A stretch of 64,000 nucleotides of DNA from Planctomycetota bacterium (GTDB lineage: Bacteria > Planctomycetota > Planctomycetia > Planctomycetales > Planctomycetaceae): the NCBI GenBank assembly GCA_023417655.1, contig JAEZFD010000059.1:1-64000 (forward strand), in the 5' to 3' direction. The position numbers and the translations under genes are program-made. The first letter of the stretch is position 1; every line of letters starts with the position of its first letter. Below the pieces are notes generated by a model that saw nothing but the letters and a program-made list of their open reading frames with translations, was not told the origin of the DNA and searched no databases. Of the stretch, positions 36,107 through 44,752 are shown in pieces.

Positions 36107-36718
36107 ATGAGAATCGGAATCTTCGGCGGAACTTTTGATCCGATTCACATGGCCCATCTGATGCTGGCGGAAACCGCGCGGGAAGTAGGTCAGCTGGACG
36201 AGGTCTGGTTCATTCCTGCGTTCTCGCCTCCGCAGAAGGAAACCGTGACAGTTAGCCTTCCCAAACATCGTTTGGAGATGGTGCGACTGGCGATTGCGGG
36301 AAACGTTCATTTCCGCGTCAGCAAAGTTGAGATCGAACGCAAGGGCGTTAGCTTCACCATCGACACTCTGCGGACCGTACGAGAAGCTCATCCTCAGGAT
36401 GAGTTGTATCTGGTGATTGGGGGCGACTCCTTGCAGAACTTCCTCACTTGGAAAGAACCGGCAGGGATCCTCGATCTGGCAACAGTTATCGCGGTGAATC
36501 GAGGAAAAACTCCCTTGGATCCGCAGCCGATTCTGGATGCACTCGGACAGCAGTATCGAGACCGCTTTGTGCTCTGCTCGATGCCAGGAACAGAGATCTC
36601 GGCAAGTGATCTGCGTCAGCGCACCCGGGAAGGACGCACGATCCGCTATCTGACTCCTCGATCGGTCGAACTTTACCTCCAGCAGCACAAACTCTATCCC
36701 GCCGCTGTCGACGCCTGA
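36107..36718 (+). CDS. nadD: Nicotinate-nucleotide adenylyltransferase
   Basis: 203 residues, the usual length. It transfers AMP from ATP to nicotinate mononucleotide in NAD synthesis. The nucleotidyltransferase start is intact: GIFGGTFDPIHMAHL (residues 4-18) with the conserved His pair, then WFIPAFSPPQKE, DELYLVIGGDSLQNFLTWKEP, and EISASDLRQRTREGRTIRYLTP near the end, matching the ISSTxIR motif region. Cytoplasmic. The ATG is preceded by attcagagtt. Confidence 0.95.
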   Translation: MRIGIFGGTFDPIHMAHLMLAETAREVGQLDEVWFIPAFSPPQKETVTVSLPKHRLEMVRLAIAGNVHFRVSKVEIERKGVSFTIDTLRTVREAHPQDELYLVIGGDSLQNFLTWKEPAGILDLATVIAVNRGKTPLDPQPILDALGQQYRDRFVLCSMPGTEISASDLRQRTREGRTIRYLTPRSVELYLQQHKLYPAAVDA

Positions 36719-36939
36719 TGAGACCTGTGGGTGGACGTTTGATTGCCCGAATCGCTCCCCCGCTTGAAATAAAGCACGGGATGGGGGTCTCCCGGATGCA
36801 CCGTCTTCTACAGCGATCTTGCGGATCGACTGGGATCTTCGCCACAATTCGCAGCATGACGGAGTCCTTCGTGCGCCCTTGATATTGGGAAGGACTTCTG
36901 CCGTTCTGTTTCCGAAAGTCTGCCTCTTCCGGGAGTCCG

Positions 36940-38070
36940 ATGATGCTGGATCGAATTTCGCGCCGCGAACTCCTCAAGGTATCAGGGGCGGCTCTCGCAA
37001 CAGGCGGCACTTCCCGAATACATGCCGGAAGCACTCGCCCCCTGTTCGGAAATGAGGCGGGTTCGCATGCCTGCATCATGATCTTTTTGAAGGGAGGCCC
37101 CAGTCAACTGGAGACTTGGGATCCCAAACCAGGTCATCCGAATGGAGGGCCGACTCAGGCGATTTCGACCCGCATTCCCGGAGTCGCCTTTGCCGAATAC
37201 TGGCCTCGGCTCGCCTCTCTCGCCGATCAGCTCTCCATTTTGCGGACGGTGACAGGCACAGAAACTGACCATCGTCGGGCGTTTCATGCGATGCATACCG
37301 GAACACGGTTCTCCGAGTCTCAGAATGCTCCTCACCTCGGTTCCCTACTGGCCAGCCAGAGACAGCGGTTCTGTTCCGGGTTCAGTTCTGAACTGCCGGC
37401 ATTCGTCAGTTTTGGAAGGACGACCGGCCCCGGCGATCTCGGACCCGCTGCCGCTCCACTTGTCGTGACAGGGCAGGAACTGGTGACGGGGAGAATCGAG
37501 ACCCGGCAACGATTTGATGAAAGAATGCGATTGGCCGCTGGCTTGAAGCGACTCAAGGCAAACACAGCGGGGCAGGCGGCTTACGGAAACTCCCGCTTTG
37601 CGGGAGAGTGCTTGCTCGCCAGTCAACTTGTGTCGTCCGGTGTTTCCTTCGTCGAGATAGTGCATGACGGATGGGATCACCACGACGGGCTCTGGCAGAA
37701 GCTCCCGGCCATGGCCGCTGAAGTTGACCAGGGACTCTCCGCATTGATCAGCGATCTGCGGACAACGGGACTGCTGGAGCAGACGACAATTGTCTGCCTG
37801 GGTGAATTCGGACGAAGTCCCGCGGTGAACACACGAACTCCGGGGGTGGGTCGCGATCACTGGGCAAAGAACTTTGCCGTCCTGTTGGCAGGTGCGGGGG
37901 TTCAACAGGGGAGCTGCCTCGGGGTCACCAGCGCCGACGGCCGGGAGATCGTTGAGTCCCCCGTAACAGTCGACGAGCTATTCCATCAGTTACGCAGTTC
38001 CTTAGGCGTTCATGATTTTGCAGTTCGAAACCGGCAAAATGGGCAGTTCAGGACGGATTTTCAGCTCTGA
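36940..38070 (+). CDS. DUF1501 protein with Tat signal
   Basis: 376 residues. The N-terminus has a twin-arginine signal (RISRRELLKVSGAALATGG), so the protein is likely exported folded. The body is the DUF1501 family, distantly related to sulfatases and alkaline phosphatases: MIFLKGGPSQLETWDPKPG, ILRTVTGTETDHRRAFHAMHTG, VSFVEIVHDGWDHHDGLW, and TTIVCLGEFGRSPAVN with GRDHW. Planctomycetes often pair DUF1501 with DUF1549/1553 genes, but no such partner is adjacent here. At 376 residues it is somewhat shorter than most members (about 450-500). Enzymatic role unknown. Confidence 0.9.
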   Translation: MMLDRISRRELLKVSGAALATGGTSRIHAGSTRPLFGNEAGSHACIMIFLKGGPSQLETWDPKPGHPNGGPTQAISTRIPGVAFAEYWPRLASLADQLSILRTVTGTETDHRRAFHAMHTGTRFSESQNAPHLGSLLASQRQRFCSGFSSELPAFVSFGRTTGPGDLGPAAAPLVVTGQELVTGRIETRQRFDERMRLAAGLKRLKANTAGQAAYGNSRFAGECLLASQLVSSGVSFVEIVHDGWDHHDGLWQKLPAMAAEVDQGLSALISDLRTTGLLEQTTIVCLGEFGRSPAVNTRTPGVGRDHWAKNFAVLLAGAGVQQGSCLGVTSADGREIVESPVTVDELFHQLRSSLGVHDFAVRNRQNGQFRTDFQL

Positions 38071-38167
38071 TGCGAAATTTCCATTGTTCTGTCGTAACTC
38101 ACGAATTGATAATAGGATGCTGCCATTCGACTGGTGGCGATTAACGTTCCCCTGCGAGGTTTTGCGA

Positions 38168-38195
38168 TTGACAATTCGAGCGTTGTCGTTTTAAT
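38168..38195 (+). promoter_or_regulatory. Probable sigma-70 promoter
   Basis: TTGACA (38168-38173) matches the -35 consensus; TTTAAT (38190-38195) follows after 16 bases. It reads toward the ketosynthase-like gene. Confidence 0.6.
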
Positions 38196-38341
38196 CTCTG
38201 TGCGGAAACGGTCTCGTTAAAGGTCAGGTTTGACGGGACTCGAAAGCGGAACTGATTCGCTGAGGGGTCAGCAGATCAGTTCAAAAAAAGTGTGTGCTTT
38301 ACGGCTCGGAATAAATGGAGTGACTGTTCCGTAAGAGGTTG

Positions 38342-38360
38342 TCCAGATGATTCATCTGGA
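38342..38360. promoter_or_regulatory. Perfect 19-base palindrome, candidate operator
   Basis: tccagatga-t-tcatctgga: two perfect 9-base arms around one base. It lies about 145 bases downstream of the promoter-like pair and 237 upstream of the ATG. The symmetry fits a dimeric regulator site; role inferred. Confidence 0.5.
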
Positions 38361-38596
38361 TGAGAGCCCGGGTTCAGGCTGATTTTGTCAGCAGTTCGTG
38401 GGCGAAGAGTCTTCTCAGTCGAAATGCGGAAAATTGTGCCGGTGAAGTCATTACCGGGGCGCCCGCCTTCCGATACCAGAAGACAGGCAATGGACAGTGT
38501 GCCAGATTTGAATCCCTGAGTCTGCAACGAATGAGTCGTTCCGGAACAGTTGGAAATCCAAAACTGGGCAAGCTCCGCAAGTCATAAGGTCTAGCA

Positions 38597-39883
38597 ATGG
38601 TTGCTGGAAGTCAGCGATCTCGCGTGGTGATCACCGGTGTCGGTGTTGTGTCACCCGTGGGGATCGGCCAGAAAGCATTCTGGTCAAATTTGAAATCTGG
38701 ACACTCAGGGATTGCTCCGTTGGGCGAATTCCTGAGCCGGAATCTGCCGTGTAAACTGGCGGCGGAGATTCGTGACTTCGATCCGCTCCAATACATTTAC
38801 GAGCGCAAATTCCTGAAAGTGATGTCCCGCGACATCCAGCTGGGCGTCTCCGCTGCGACGCTGGCAATGCAGGACGCCGGTCTCTCTCCCGGGGAAGTAG
38901 AACCTGACCGCCTCGGTGTCGAGTTCGGTGCCGGACATATCTCGTTCACCCCTGATGAGTTAAAAGAAGCGGCCCGAAGTTTTGCTGGTTGTACCGAAGA
39001 GGAAATCGCTCGTCGGTGGGGCAGCGAAGCACTGGATAAGATCGCTCCGCTGTGGTTGCTGCGTCAGTGCCCAAACATGCCGGCCTGCCATGTCGCCATT
39101 GAGCACGGGGCTCGCGGACCGAACAATACCATCACGAGTTCGGATGCATCGGCTCTGCTGGCGCTGCAGGAAGCCATTCGCTGTATTAACCGTGGAACTG
39201 CCGACGCGATGATCGTCGGCGCCGCGAGTTCGAGTATTAATCCAGTCGACATTGCTCGAATCAGCCTGTTCGACACACTTTCCCCTCAGAATGATCCGGA
39301 GCAGGGTTGCCGCCCATTCGATCGGGATCGGGACGGGACAATCGTCGGAGAAGGTGCGGCAGTGTTCATCGTTGAACGTTACAGCCACGCCGTCGCTCGA
39401 GGCGCCGAGATCTACTGCGAAGTGTTGGGAGTTGGTGCGGGATGTGACGGACGCGGTGATGAGAACGTCGCTGGCGGACGGGGACTTTCCAGTGCAATGA
39501 GTTCTGCAATCCGGCAGGCAGGAATCAACCCGGTTCAGCTCGGACACATCAACGCTCACGGAAAGAGCACCCGAAACGACGACTTGGTGGAAGCCCGTGC
39601 TTACCGCAATACGTTCGGGGACGATGCTCCTCGGATTCCAGTCGTCGCCCTGAAGAGTTACTTCGGAAACTTTGACGCCGGTTCAGGTGCTGTGGAGCTC
39701 GCTGGGAGCATCCTCTCCCTGAAGAATGGAGAGCTGCCGGCGACACTCAACTACAAGCACCCGGATCCGCTGTGCCCGTTGAACGTCTCTCGTGAGCCAC
39801 GCCGAATCCGGTCTTCGCTCGCGATGAGTGTGAATCGGACTGCGATGGGCCAGAGCGCCGCCGCAATCCTGCGAGCAATCTAG
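38597..39883 (+). CDS. Beta-ketoacyl-ACP synthase homologue lacking the catalytic Cys
   Basis: 428 residues with clear thiolase-fold ketosynthase layout: VVITGVGVVSPVGIG, EHGARGPNNTIT, DRDGTIVGEGAAVFIVE, GHINAHGKSTRNDD, and VALKSYFGNFDAGSGAVEL. Compared with FabF, the catalytic Cys of TACTSG is Asp183 (SSDASA). The first active His is kept (His321), the Lys is kept (Lys353), and the second His is Asn358. The GFGG loop near the C-terminus is replaced by SVNRTAMGQS. The protein is therefore unlikely to perform ordinary Claisen condensation and may act as a chain-length-factor-like partner, a decarboxylase-type enzyme, or a structural or binding protein. No acyl carrier or partner ketosynthase gene is adjacent. 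Confidence 0.85.
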   Translation: MVAGSQRSRVVITGVGVVSPVGIGQKAFWSNLKSGHSGIAPLGEFLSRNLPCKLAAEIRDFDPLQYIYERKFLKVMSRDIQLGVSAATLAMQDAGLSPGEVEPDRLGVEFGAGHISFTPDELKEAARSFAGCTEEEIARRWGSEALDKIAPLWLLRQCPNMPACHVAIEHGARGPNNTITSSDASALLALQEAIRCINRGTADAMIVGAASSSINPVDIARISLFDTLSPQNDPEQGCRPFDRDRDGTIVGEGAAVFIVERYSHAVARGAEIYCEVLGVGAGCDGRGDENVAGGRGLSSAMSSAIRQAGINPVQLGHINAHGKSTRNDDLVEARAYRNTFGDDAPRIPVVALKSYFGNFDAGSGAVELAGSILSLKNGELPATLNYKHPDPLCPLNVSREPRRIRSSLAMSVNRTAMGQSAAAILRAI

Positions 39884-39958
39884 AGCAGGTCGCTCGACAG
39901 AGTGCCTACGCGGGACGGAAAGTTAATTCGTCCATGCGGATGAATCTTGAATGAAAAT

Positions 39959-39998
39959 GAGCCCGCAGGAATGACATTCTTGCGGGCTCGCTTTGTTT
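39959..39998. terminator. Bidirectional terminator between convergent genes
   Basis: A 14-pair stem with one G-T pair (39959-39989; gagcccgca...tgcgggctc, loop gac), followed on the plus strand by gctttgttt and flanked on the minus side by attttcat. It separates the ketosynthase-like and citrate synthase genes. Confidence 0.8.
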
Positions 39999-40017
39999 CA
40001 GGCCTGACGTTGCGGTT

Positions 40018-41142
40018 CTATATCTCTGAACGATGTCTCATCGATTCGAACTCGCAGTCTTCTGCCCCGCGATAGCGTCCCCGGGGACGAATCGCTTCAC
40101 CGGATTCACATTGTTCGAGCGCGTGAGCGCTCCACCCGACGAGTCTCGCAGCGGCGAAGAGGGGCCGGAAAAGATCCCGGTCGATTTCCAGATAGGTGAA
40201 CAGCCTCGCGAGTGCCCAGTCGACGTTCGGAGGCAGACGGCGATGCTGCCAGACTGCTCGTTCAATCGCGTCGGCCAGCTGTTCGAGGTCGGTCCGACCA
40301 CAGGCTTTGGCCAGACGCTCGCATTCCACTTCAACAATCGCCGCGCGAGGATCATAGTCACGATAAACAGGATGTCCGAATCCAGGGATTTTCGTCCCCT
40401 CCGCGACTGATGCTATCCAATCCGGTGCGTTCTCGGGCTCTCCTACGAAATCCAGAAGATCCAGCGGACTTTCATCGCCGCCGCCATGTGCGGTTCCCAT
40501 GAATGCTTCCAGTGCCGCCAGCACGGGACCATACTGGGATCCTCTGACGGAACCGACGATCCGGGAAACATACGTCGCAGGCGAGAACTCATGTTCTGCG
40601 GCGACGATCATCGCGATCTCAAGTGCCCGCTCGTATAACGCGCTCGGCACGACACCGGTCAGGACGTAGTACAGATTTGCGACATAGCCCAGTTCGAGGC
40701 GTGGTTCGAGAACCGGAAGTCCCTGTCGAATCCGATGCCATGCGGCAATCAGCAGCGGCATGCGAGCCAGCAGACGGATTGTCTGTGCATGACCTGACTG
40801 CAGCAGTGACTCGCCCTGTTGAGGATCATGCAGACTGAGCAGGCTGAGTCCCAGTCGCAGCACTTCCAGCGAAGAACTATGGACGGGCAACTGCTCATAG
40901 ATCGAAGTAATCGATTCGGGAAGCGTCTGCTCTTCGACCAGCACGCTTAGAAAATCAGCGAACTGTTCCTCGTCTGGTAGCTCCTCAAACAGGAGCAGAT
41001 GTGCGACTTCCAGAAAGGTGGCGTCTTCCGCGAGATCATGGAGGCAGTAGCCGCGATATTGCAGACCACCATCGACTTTGCAGATCTCTGTCTCACCTGC
41101 AACCACCCCTTGCAAGCCGGGATGGTACACTTCCTGCGGCAT
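40018..41142 (-). CDS. Citrate synthase family protein
   Basis: 374 residues from the ATG at 41142, which has an excellent ribosome site (gggaggga); an upstream GTG at 41166 is not needed. The short type is typical of bacterial citrate or 2-methylcitrate synthases. Catalytic regions are present: GTAHGGG, GFGHPVYRDYDPRA and the Asp in PNVDWALARLF. The N-terminus has GLQGVVAGETEICKVDGGLQYRGY, the usual start. It joins acetyl-CoA (or propionyl-CoA) to oxaloacetate; which one cannot be settled here. The C-terminal RYRGAEDCEF holds the conserved R-Y-x-G region. It is downstream of the thioesterase gene on the same strand. Confidence 0.92.
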   Translation of the reverse strand: MPQEVYHPGLQGVVAGETEICKVDGGLQYRGYCLHDLAEDATFLEVAHLLLFEELPDEEQFADFLSVLVEEQTLPESITSIYEQLPVHSSSLEVLRLGLSLLSLHDPQQGESLLQSGHAQTIRLLARMPLLIAAWHRIRQGLPVLEPRLELGYVANLYYVLTGVVPSALYERALEIAMIVAAEHEFSPATYVSRIVGSVRGSQYGPVLAALEAFMGTAHGGGDESPLDLLDFVGEPENAPDWIASVAEGTKIPGFGHPVYRDYDPRAAIVEVECERLAKACGRTDLEQLADAIERAVWQHRRLPPNVDWALARLFTYLEIDRDLFRPLFAAARLVGWSAHALEQCESGEAIRPRGRYRGAEDCEFESMRHRSEI

Positions 41143-41314
41143 GAGAATCTCCCTCCCTGGATTCACTCAGACTCCGTCCGATGCGGTCATCCTATCGCAA
41201 TCTCTGAGAGTTTGTCATCCAAGTTTTCGGGAACTTGAGCGGGAATGAAGAGCTTGCGTCACTTCACCGCAGCCTCTTTGATGCTTCAGATGAACTGGGG
41301 GAGTTGGGGCTCGC

Positions 41315-41773
41315 TCAGACCTTCGAGCCACCCAATCCAGGCGGTGGAACTGTGCCTGGTATTGGTGTCATCCCATCTGGATACAACAGCTCCAGAGACA
41401 TGCGCTGGACCTCGCCGGCGCGATTGATACAGGCAAGAACCGATTCCCCAGTGGCGAGCAGTTCTTCGCCGCGGCGGACTTCGTACTCATGGATCAACTT
41501 CGCCCCGGTCCAGCGAGAGAGTCGAACCCGAAGTGTCAGTTCATCGTCATATCGGGCCGGGCGTTTGTACTTGCATTCCACACTGACGACGACGAGCAGA
41601 TACCCACGCTCTTCCATCGCGCGATAGTTTCCGCCTGTGACTCGAAGCAATTCGGTCCGGACGATTTCGAAGTAGATGATGTAATTGGCATGATGCAGGA
41701 ACCCCATCGCATCGGTTTCTGAGTAGCGAACACGAACGGGGTAATCGAACCAATCCATCGGGACTTCAGTCAT
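41315..41773 (-). CDS. Acyl-CoA thioesterase, YbgC/4-hydroxybenzoyl-CoA type
   Basis: 152 residues from the ATG at 41773; a longer frame to 41827 adds non-family sequence. Hotdog fold: VRYSETDAMGFLHHANYIIYFEIVRTELLR carries the catalytic Asp and the following HHANY region of YbgC-like thioesterases, then KYKRPARYDDELTLR and RGEELLATGESVLACINR. It hydrolyses acyl-CoA thioesters; YbgC in E. coli is linked to the Tol-Pal system, but no tol genes are present here. It lies 71 bases after the 26-residue-repeat protein and 172 before the citrate synthase gene. Confidence 0.9.
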   Translation of the reverse strand: MTEVPMDWFDYPVRVRYSETDAMGFLHHANYIIYFEIVRTELLRVTGGNYRAMEERGYLLVVVSVECKYKRPARYDDELTLRVRLSRWTGAKLIHEYEVRRGEELLATGESVLACINRAGEVQRMSLELLYPDGMTPIPGTVPPPGLGGSKV

Positions 41774-41844
41774 CGCACTTCCAGTTTCGGTCAGTTGAGG
41801 GGGCGGTCCGCAAGCTGAAGATTTCACTGCTGACGGAGGCGCCG

Positions 41845-42702
41845 CTATTTCGCTGGCGGATCTGATGAGAGATCTCGTTTCGCGGCTCCCTGTTGCCGGG
41901 CGAGTTCGAGCGGAGAGAGTTTCTTCTCCGGTTCAACTGCCGGAGGAGTCGCTGGCTTTGCTGCTCCCTGTTGCCGGGCGAGTTCGAGCGGCGAGAGTTT
42001 CTTCTCGGGCTCTCCCGAAGAAAGAGGCGCTGTCTTTGCAGCCCCTTGTTGTCTGGCAAGTTCAAGCGGCGAGAGCTTCTTTTCCTGCCCTGCTGGTGCA
42101 GGAGCATCGGCTTTTGCTGCTCCCTGCTGCCGTGCGAGCTCCAGCGGTGAGAGCTTCTTTTCAGGTTCAGTTGCAGGAAGAGCCGCTGGCTTTGCGGCCC
42201 CTTGCTGTCGTGCAAGTTCCAGCGGTGAAAGTTTCTTCTCAGGCTCTCCCGAAGAACTAGGCGCTGTCTTTGCAGCCCCTTGTTGTCTGGCAAGTTCGAG
42301 TGGTGAGAGCGTCTTCTCGGGGGGCGAAGCAGCGTCGCTAGGCGATTTGGCTGCGCCTTGATGTCTGGCAAGTTCGAGCGGCGAAAGTTTCTTGTCGCTG
42401 GGTGTGACCGGAGGCGAGTTCGCGCTTACGGGGGCGTTTCGAGGCTGACCGACAGCTTCTTTCGCAAACTGTTTGTCATCAGGAACAGGAGCGCTGACAA
42501 CCGTCAGAAAACTTGCCGGGATGTCATACCAACCGATATCCACTCCCTCAAGAAACTGGACCAGAGGGAGTCCGTTCATATTCACGGCTTTGACGAGTCC
42601 GGTTTTCCCATGGAAACGTCGGGGCGCAAGCGAGTCCGGCTTGACGACAACGTACTTGTCGAGCCAGTCCTGTTTCAGATTTTCAATCGGAGGAAGCTGC
42701 AT
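41845..42702 (-). CDS. Protein with seven exact 26-residue repeats, translated after aroDE
   Basis: 285 residues from the ATG at 42702; a GTG at 42720 is in frame but overlaps aroDE. The ATG lies 4 bases past the aroDE stop and its aggaa ribosome site overlaps that stop, so translation is probably coupled. Residues about 10-70 look like a small SH3/KOW-like barrel (KYVVVKPDSLAPRRFHGKTG, GLPLVQFLEG). From about 105 onward the motif LSPLELARQQGAAK occurs seven times at an exact spacing of 26 residues (first copy with RHQ). The linkers fall into types that repeat in the order A-B-C-A-B, a sign of duplication of a larger unit. Function unknown; no matching family recalled. Confidence 0.82.
   Translation of the reverse strand: MQLPPIENLKQDWLDKYVVVKPDSLAPRRFHGKTGLVKAVNMNGLPLVQFLEGVDIGWYDIPASFLTVVSAPVPDDKQFAKEAVGQPRNAPVSANSPPVTPSDKKLSPLELARHQGAAKSPSDAASPPEKTLSPLELARQQGAAKTAPSSSGEPEKKLSPLELARQQGAAKPAALPATEPEKKLSPLELARQQGAAKADAPAPAGQEKKLSPLELARQQGAAKTAPLSSGEPEKKLSPLELARQQGAAKPATPPAVEPEKKLSPLELARQQGAAKRDLSSDPPAK
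41878..42387 (-). repeat. 78-base tandem repeat array inside a coding region
   Basis: Seven copies of a motif of 14 codons recur every 78 bases, so the reading frame is preserved. The linkers of copies 2-3 and 5-6 (TAPxSSGEPEKK) are nearly the same in DNA (ctcccgaagaa...gaggcgctgtctttgcagcc), which points to a recent 234-base duplication. Confidence 0.9.
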
Positions 42703-42706
42703 CCAC

Positions 42707-44275
42707 TTATTCCTGATCACCGGTTTCGGCTGCCGGTTCTGTCGACTCAGTCGAGCTGGCTTCTGATGGGGCCGCGTGCCCTGTTTCGGTTTTCACTCGA
42801 ACAGGAGAGATGCCTCGCCGGAGCGTGGTTCGCATTTCTTCCAGTGGAACTTCGTGGCGAGTGAAATATTTGAACTGCGCGGCTGCTTGTCGGACGAACA
42901 TTTCAATCCCACTAACAGTGTGGCAGCGGTGTTCGCGGGCTTCCCTGAGAAACATCGTGTTCTCGGGGTTGTAGATCGTATCAAACACGATCATGCCGTC
43001 CTTGAACCAGTACTGTTCGTAAGGACTCTGCGCCATTTCCGGGAACATGCCGATTGGCGTGCAGTTGATGATGACATCGACGTTCTGAGCCCCGCGGTTT
43101 GCCCAGGTGACGAATTGGCATCCCAGCTCTTCAGACAGCTTCATTCCCCGTTCTTTGGACCTGTTTGAAATGAGGAGGACTCCCCCTGCCTGAATGACTC
43201 CCAGGCCAATTGCACGGGCTGCTCCGCCGGCTCCCAGAATGAGGACACGCTGTCCATTCAGGTCCGGCTGTCCTTTTGCGGTCAGGCCGAGTTGGAGGCT
43301 CTCCATGGCCGCAGGCAGGTCCGTGTTGACCGCACACCAACGTCCCTTGGAATCTTTGAAGAGAGTGTTCGCTGCGCCGATTTTCTTTGCGGATTCATCA
43401 CTTCGCTCTGCAAAGGCAAGTGCGGCCTCTTTATGCGGAATCGTCACGCTGTAGCCGCGGACTCCGATGGAATCGAACGCTTTCAGGGTCTGCTCAAAGT
43501 CTTCAGGGGAGACACGGATTGGAATATAGACGGCATTCAATCGCTGTCGCTTAAAGGCCGCATTGTGAAGCAGCGGACTCCAGCTATGTCCGACGGGATC
43601 TCCGAGGACTCCAAATACGGCCGTGTCGGCATTGATCTGATCGAAGCGATACAGCTTCTTCATTTCGTCGAAGGGGAGCTGACCGGGCGCCATCACCCGT
43701 TCTTTGCTGAACGTGCAATATGTGAACGGAGAACCGAACTTGCCGCACAGCAGGCGGCTGATGATTCCATATTCCCCCATGCAGAATGCCACGGTCGGAA
43801 CTTTGGCATTCTTGACGAGGTTCAGCAGCCTGACATTGTCCAGTGGCGAGTTTGCCATTGTGACCACTTTGACCACGTCGGCGTCGAGCCCGCACATCCG
43901 CTCATGGATTTCTTCGAGATCGTCCGGTGTCTCCTCCATGTTGTGGTAGCTGATGATTCGTTTGGTCTTCCCGTACCGACGAATCTTGGAAGCAAGTGCT
44001 TCTTCGAGGTCAACGTATTCCACTCCGGAAGCGATGGCCTCACGGAGAAGCGTTTGACGTTGTTCTTCGGTGCCCGAGTAGCGGCCGCCGTCGGCGGGAA
44101 GGCGGATGGTCACAACTGTCGGCGTCGGACGATTGCGCAGCAGTTCACCGATTCGGGGAGTGCGGGAAATCCAGTCGAGTCTCAATTCGACCAGCTCCGC
44201 CCCGCGTTGAGCGAGATTCGCGTGTTCGGCCAGCATCTGTTTATGGCGGGTGCGGCCCAGCGTGACACAAATCAT
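42707..44275 (-). CDS. aroDE: Bifunctional 3-dehydroquinate dehydratase / shikimate dehydrogenase
   Basis: 522 residues joining steps three and four of the shikimate pathway. Residues 1-212 are type I dehydroquinase: catalytic His111 in ISYHNME and the Schiff-base Lys136 in DVVKVVTMA. Residues about 215-490 are shikimate dehydrogenase: FGVLGDPVGHSWSPLLHNAAF, catalytic Lys282 in TIPHKEAAL, the NADP-binding VLILGAGGAARAIG, and INCTPIGMFP. Such AroD-AroE fusions are known from plants, chlamydiae and planctomycetes. The last 35 residues are Ser/Thr/Glu-rich and probably disordered. The stop codon overlaps the ribosome site of the repeat-protein gene. Confidence 0.96.
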   Translation of the reverse strand: MICVTLGRTRHKQMLAEHANLAQRGAELVELRLDWISRTPRIGELLRNRPTPTVVTIRLPADGGRYSGTEEQRQTLLREAIASGVEYVDLEEALASKIRRYGKTKRIISYHNMEETPDDLEEIHERMCGLDADVVKVVTMANSPLDNVRLLNLVKNAKVPTVAFCMGEYGIISRLLCGKFGSPFTYCTFSKERVMAPGQLPFDEMKKLYRFDQINADTAVFGVLGDPVGHSWSPLLHNAAFKRQRLNAVYIPIRVSPEDFEQTLKAFDSIGVRGYSVTIPHKEAALAFAERSDESAKKIGAANTLFKDSKGRWCAVNTDLPAAMESLQLGLTAKGQPDLNGQRVLILGAGGAARAIGLGVIQAGGVLLISNRSKERGMKLSEELGCQFVTWANRGAQNVDVIINCTPIGMFPEMAQSPYEQYWFKDGMIVFDTIYNPENTMFLREAREHRCHTVSGIEMFVRQAAAQFKYFTRHEVPLEEMRTTLRRGISPVRVKTETGHAAPSEASSTESTEPAAETGDQE

Positions 44276-44752
44276 GAGCGAAACCGGAACAAGTGTTCCG
44301 TCCTGACAGTCAAGTTGAAGATCACTCGTCCGCCTGGTGGAGGTGGTTTCCCTGTCAGGCGAGAGACGATCTTGATTCTAGCGAATACACGGCGTCTCGC
44401 GACTCGCCGCGATCACAAACTCAGTCATAACCTCAACGCAGAATCAGTCTCTCCAAGATGGACAGTGACGGAAGTCACCTCCAATGCCGAGATGAGGCGT
44501 GCGCAGAATGAAATTCTCCGACTGCCATGTCTTGATGGAATGGAGAGATCGATTGCAGTGGGTACCGCTGCAAAACAACCGCTCCGTCAACGCAATGAAC
44601 CGCGTTTTCCTTACCGAAAAACGCGGTTCACTGGATTGCGACACTGCTCCGAGCTTGAGAGCCACGTGGAAGAATGGCATTTCATCCCTGCCACGCACAG
44701 CGATTCTGCTTCCCTCAACCCGCTGCGCTGGCGCTCAGCCGAGCAATCTCCT
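44276..44752. other. Intergenic region with a 13-base hairpin
   Basis: About 480 bases between the end of galT and the start of aroDE (both minus strand). No gene is seen. It holds a perfect 13-base inverted repeat (44596-44630) and a 6-base hairpin (44285-44300) just upstream of aroDE. Confidence 0.5.
44596..44630 (-). terminator. Hairpin after galT, probable terminator
   Basis: tgaaccgcgtttt (44596-44608) and aaaacgcggttca (44618-44630), perfect, 9-base loop. On the minus strand it is followed by ttgcgttgacgg, only weakly T-rich. Its place, about 120 bases after galT, fits termination, but a regulatory site for aroDE is possible. Confidence 0.5.

Larger units (their letters stand above)
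38071..38596. other. Long upstream region of the ketosynthase-like gene
   Basis: About 525 bases with no convincing gene. It contains a good promoter-like pair (38168-38195), an A-run (caaaaaaag) near 38282, and a perfect 19-base palindrome (38342-38360). The long distance from the promoter to the ATG at 38597 (about 400 bases) suggests an untranslated leader, a second promoter, or a small gene I did not recognise. Confidence 0.5.

Noticed and set aside
41878..42387. Regular 78-base repeats considered as a CRISPR-like array
   Set aside because: The repeats are in frame with a protein, the units are longer than CRISPR repeats, and no cas gene is present.
42702..42720. GTG at 42720 as the start of the repeat protein
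   Set aside because: It would overlap the aroDE end by 14 bases, while the ATG at 42702 has a ribosome site and lies just past the aroDE stop.
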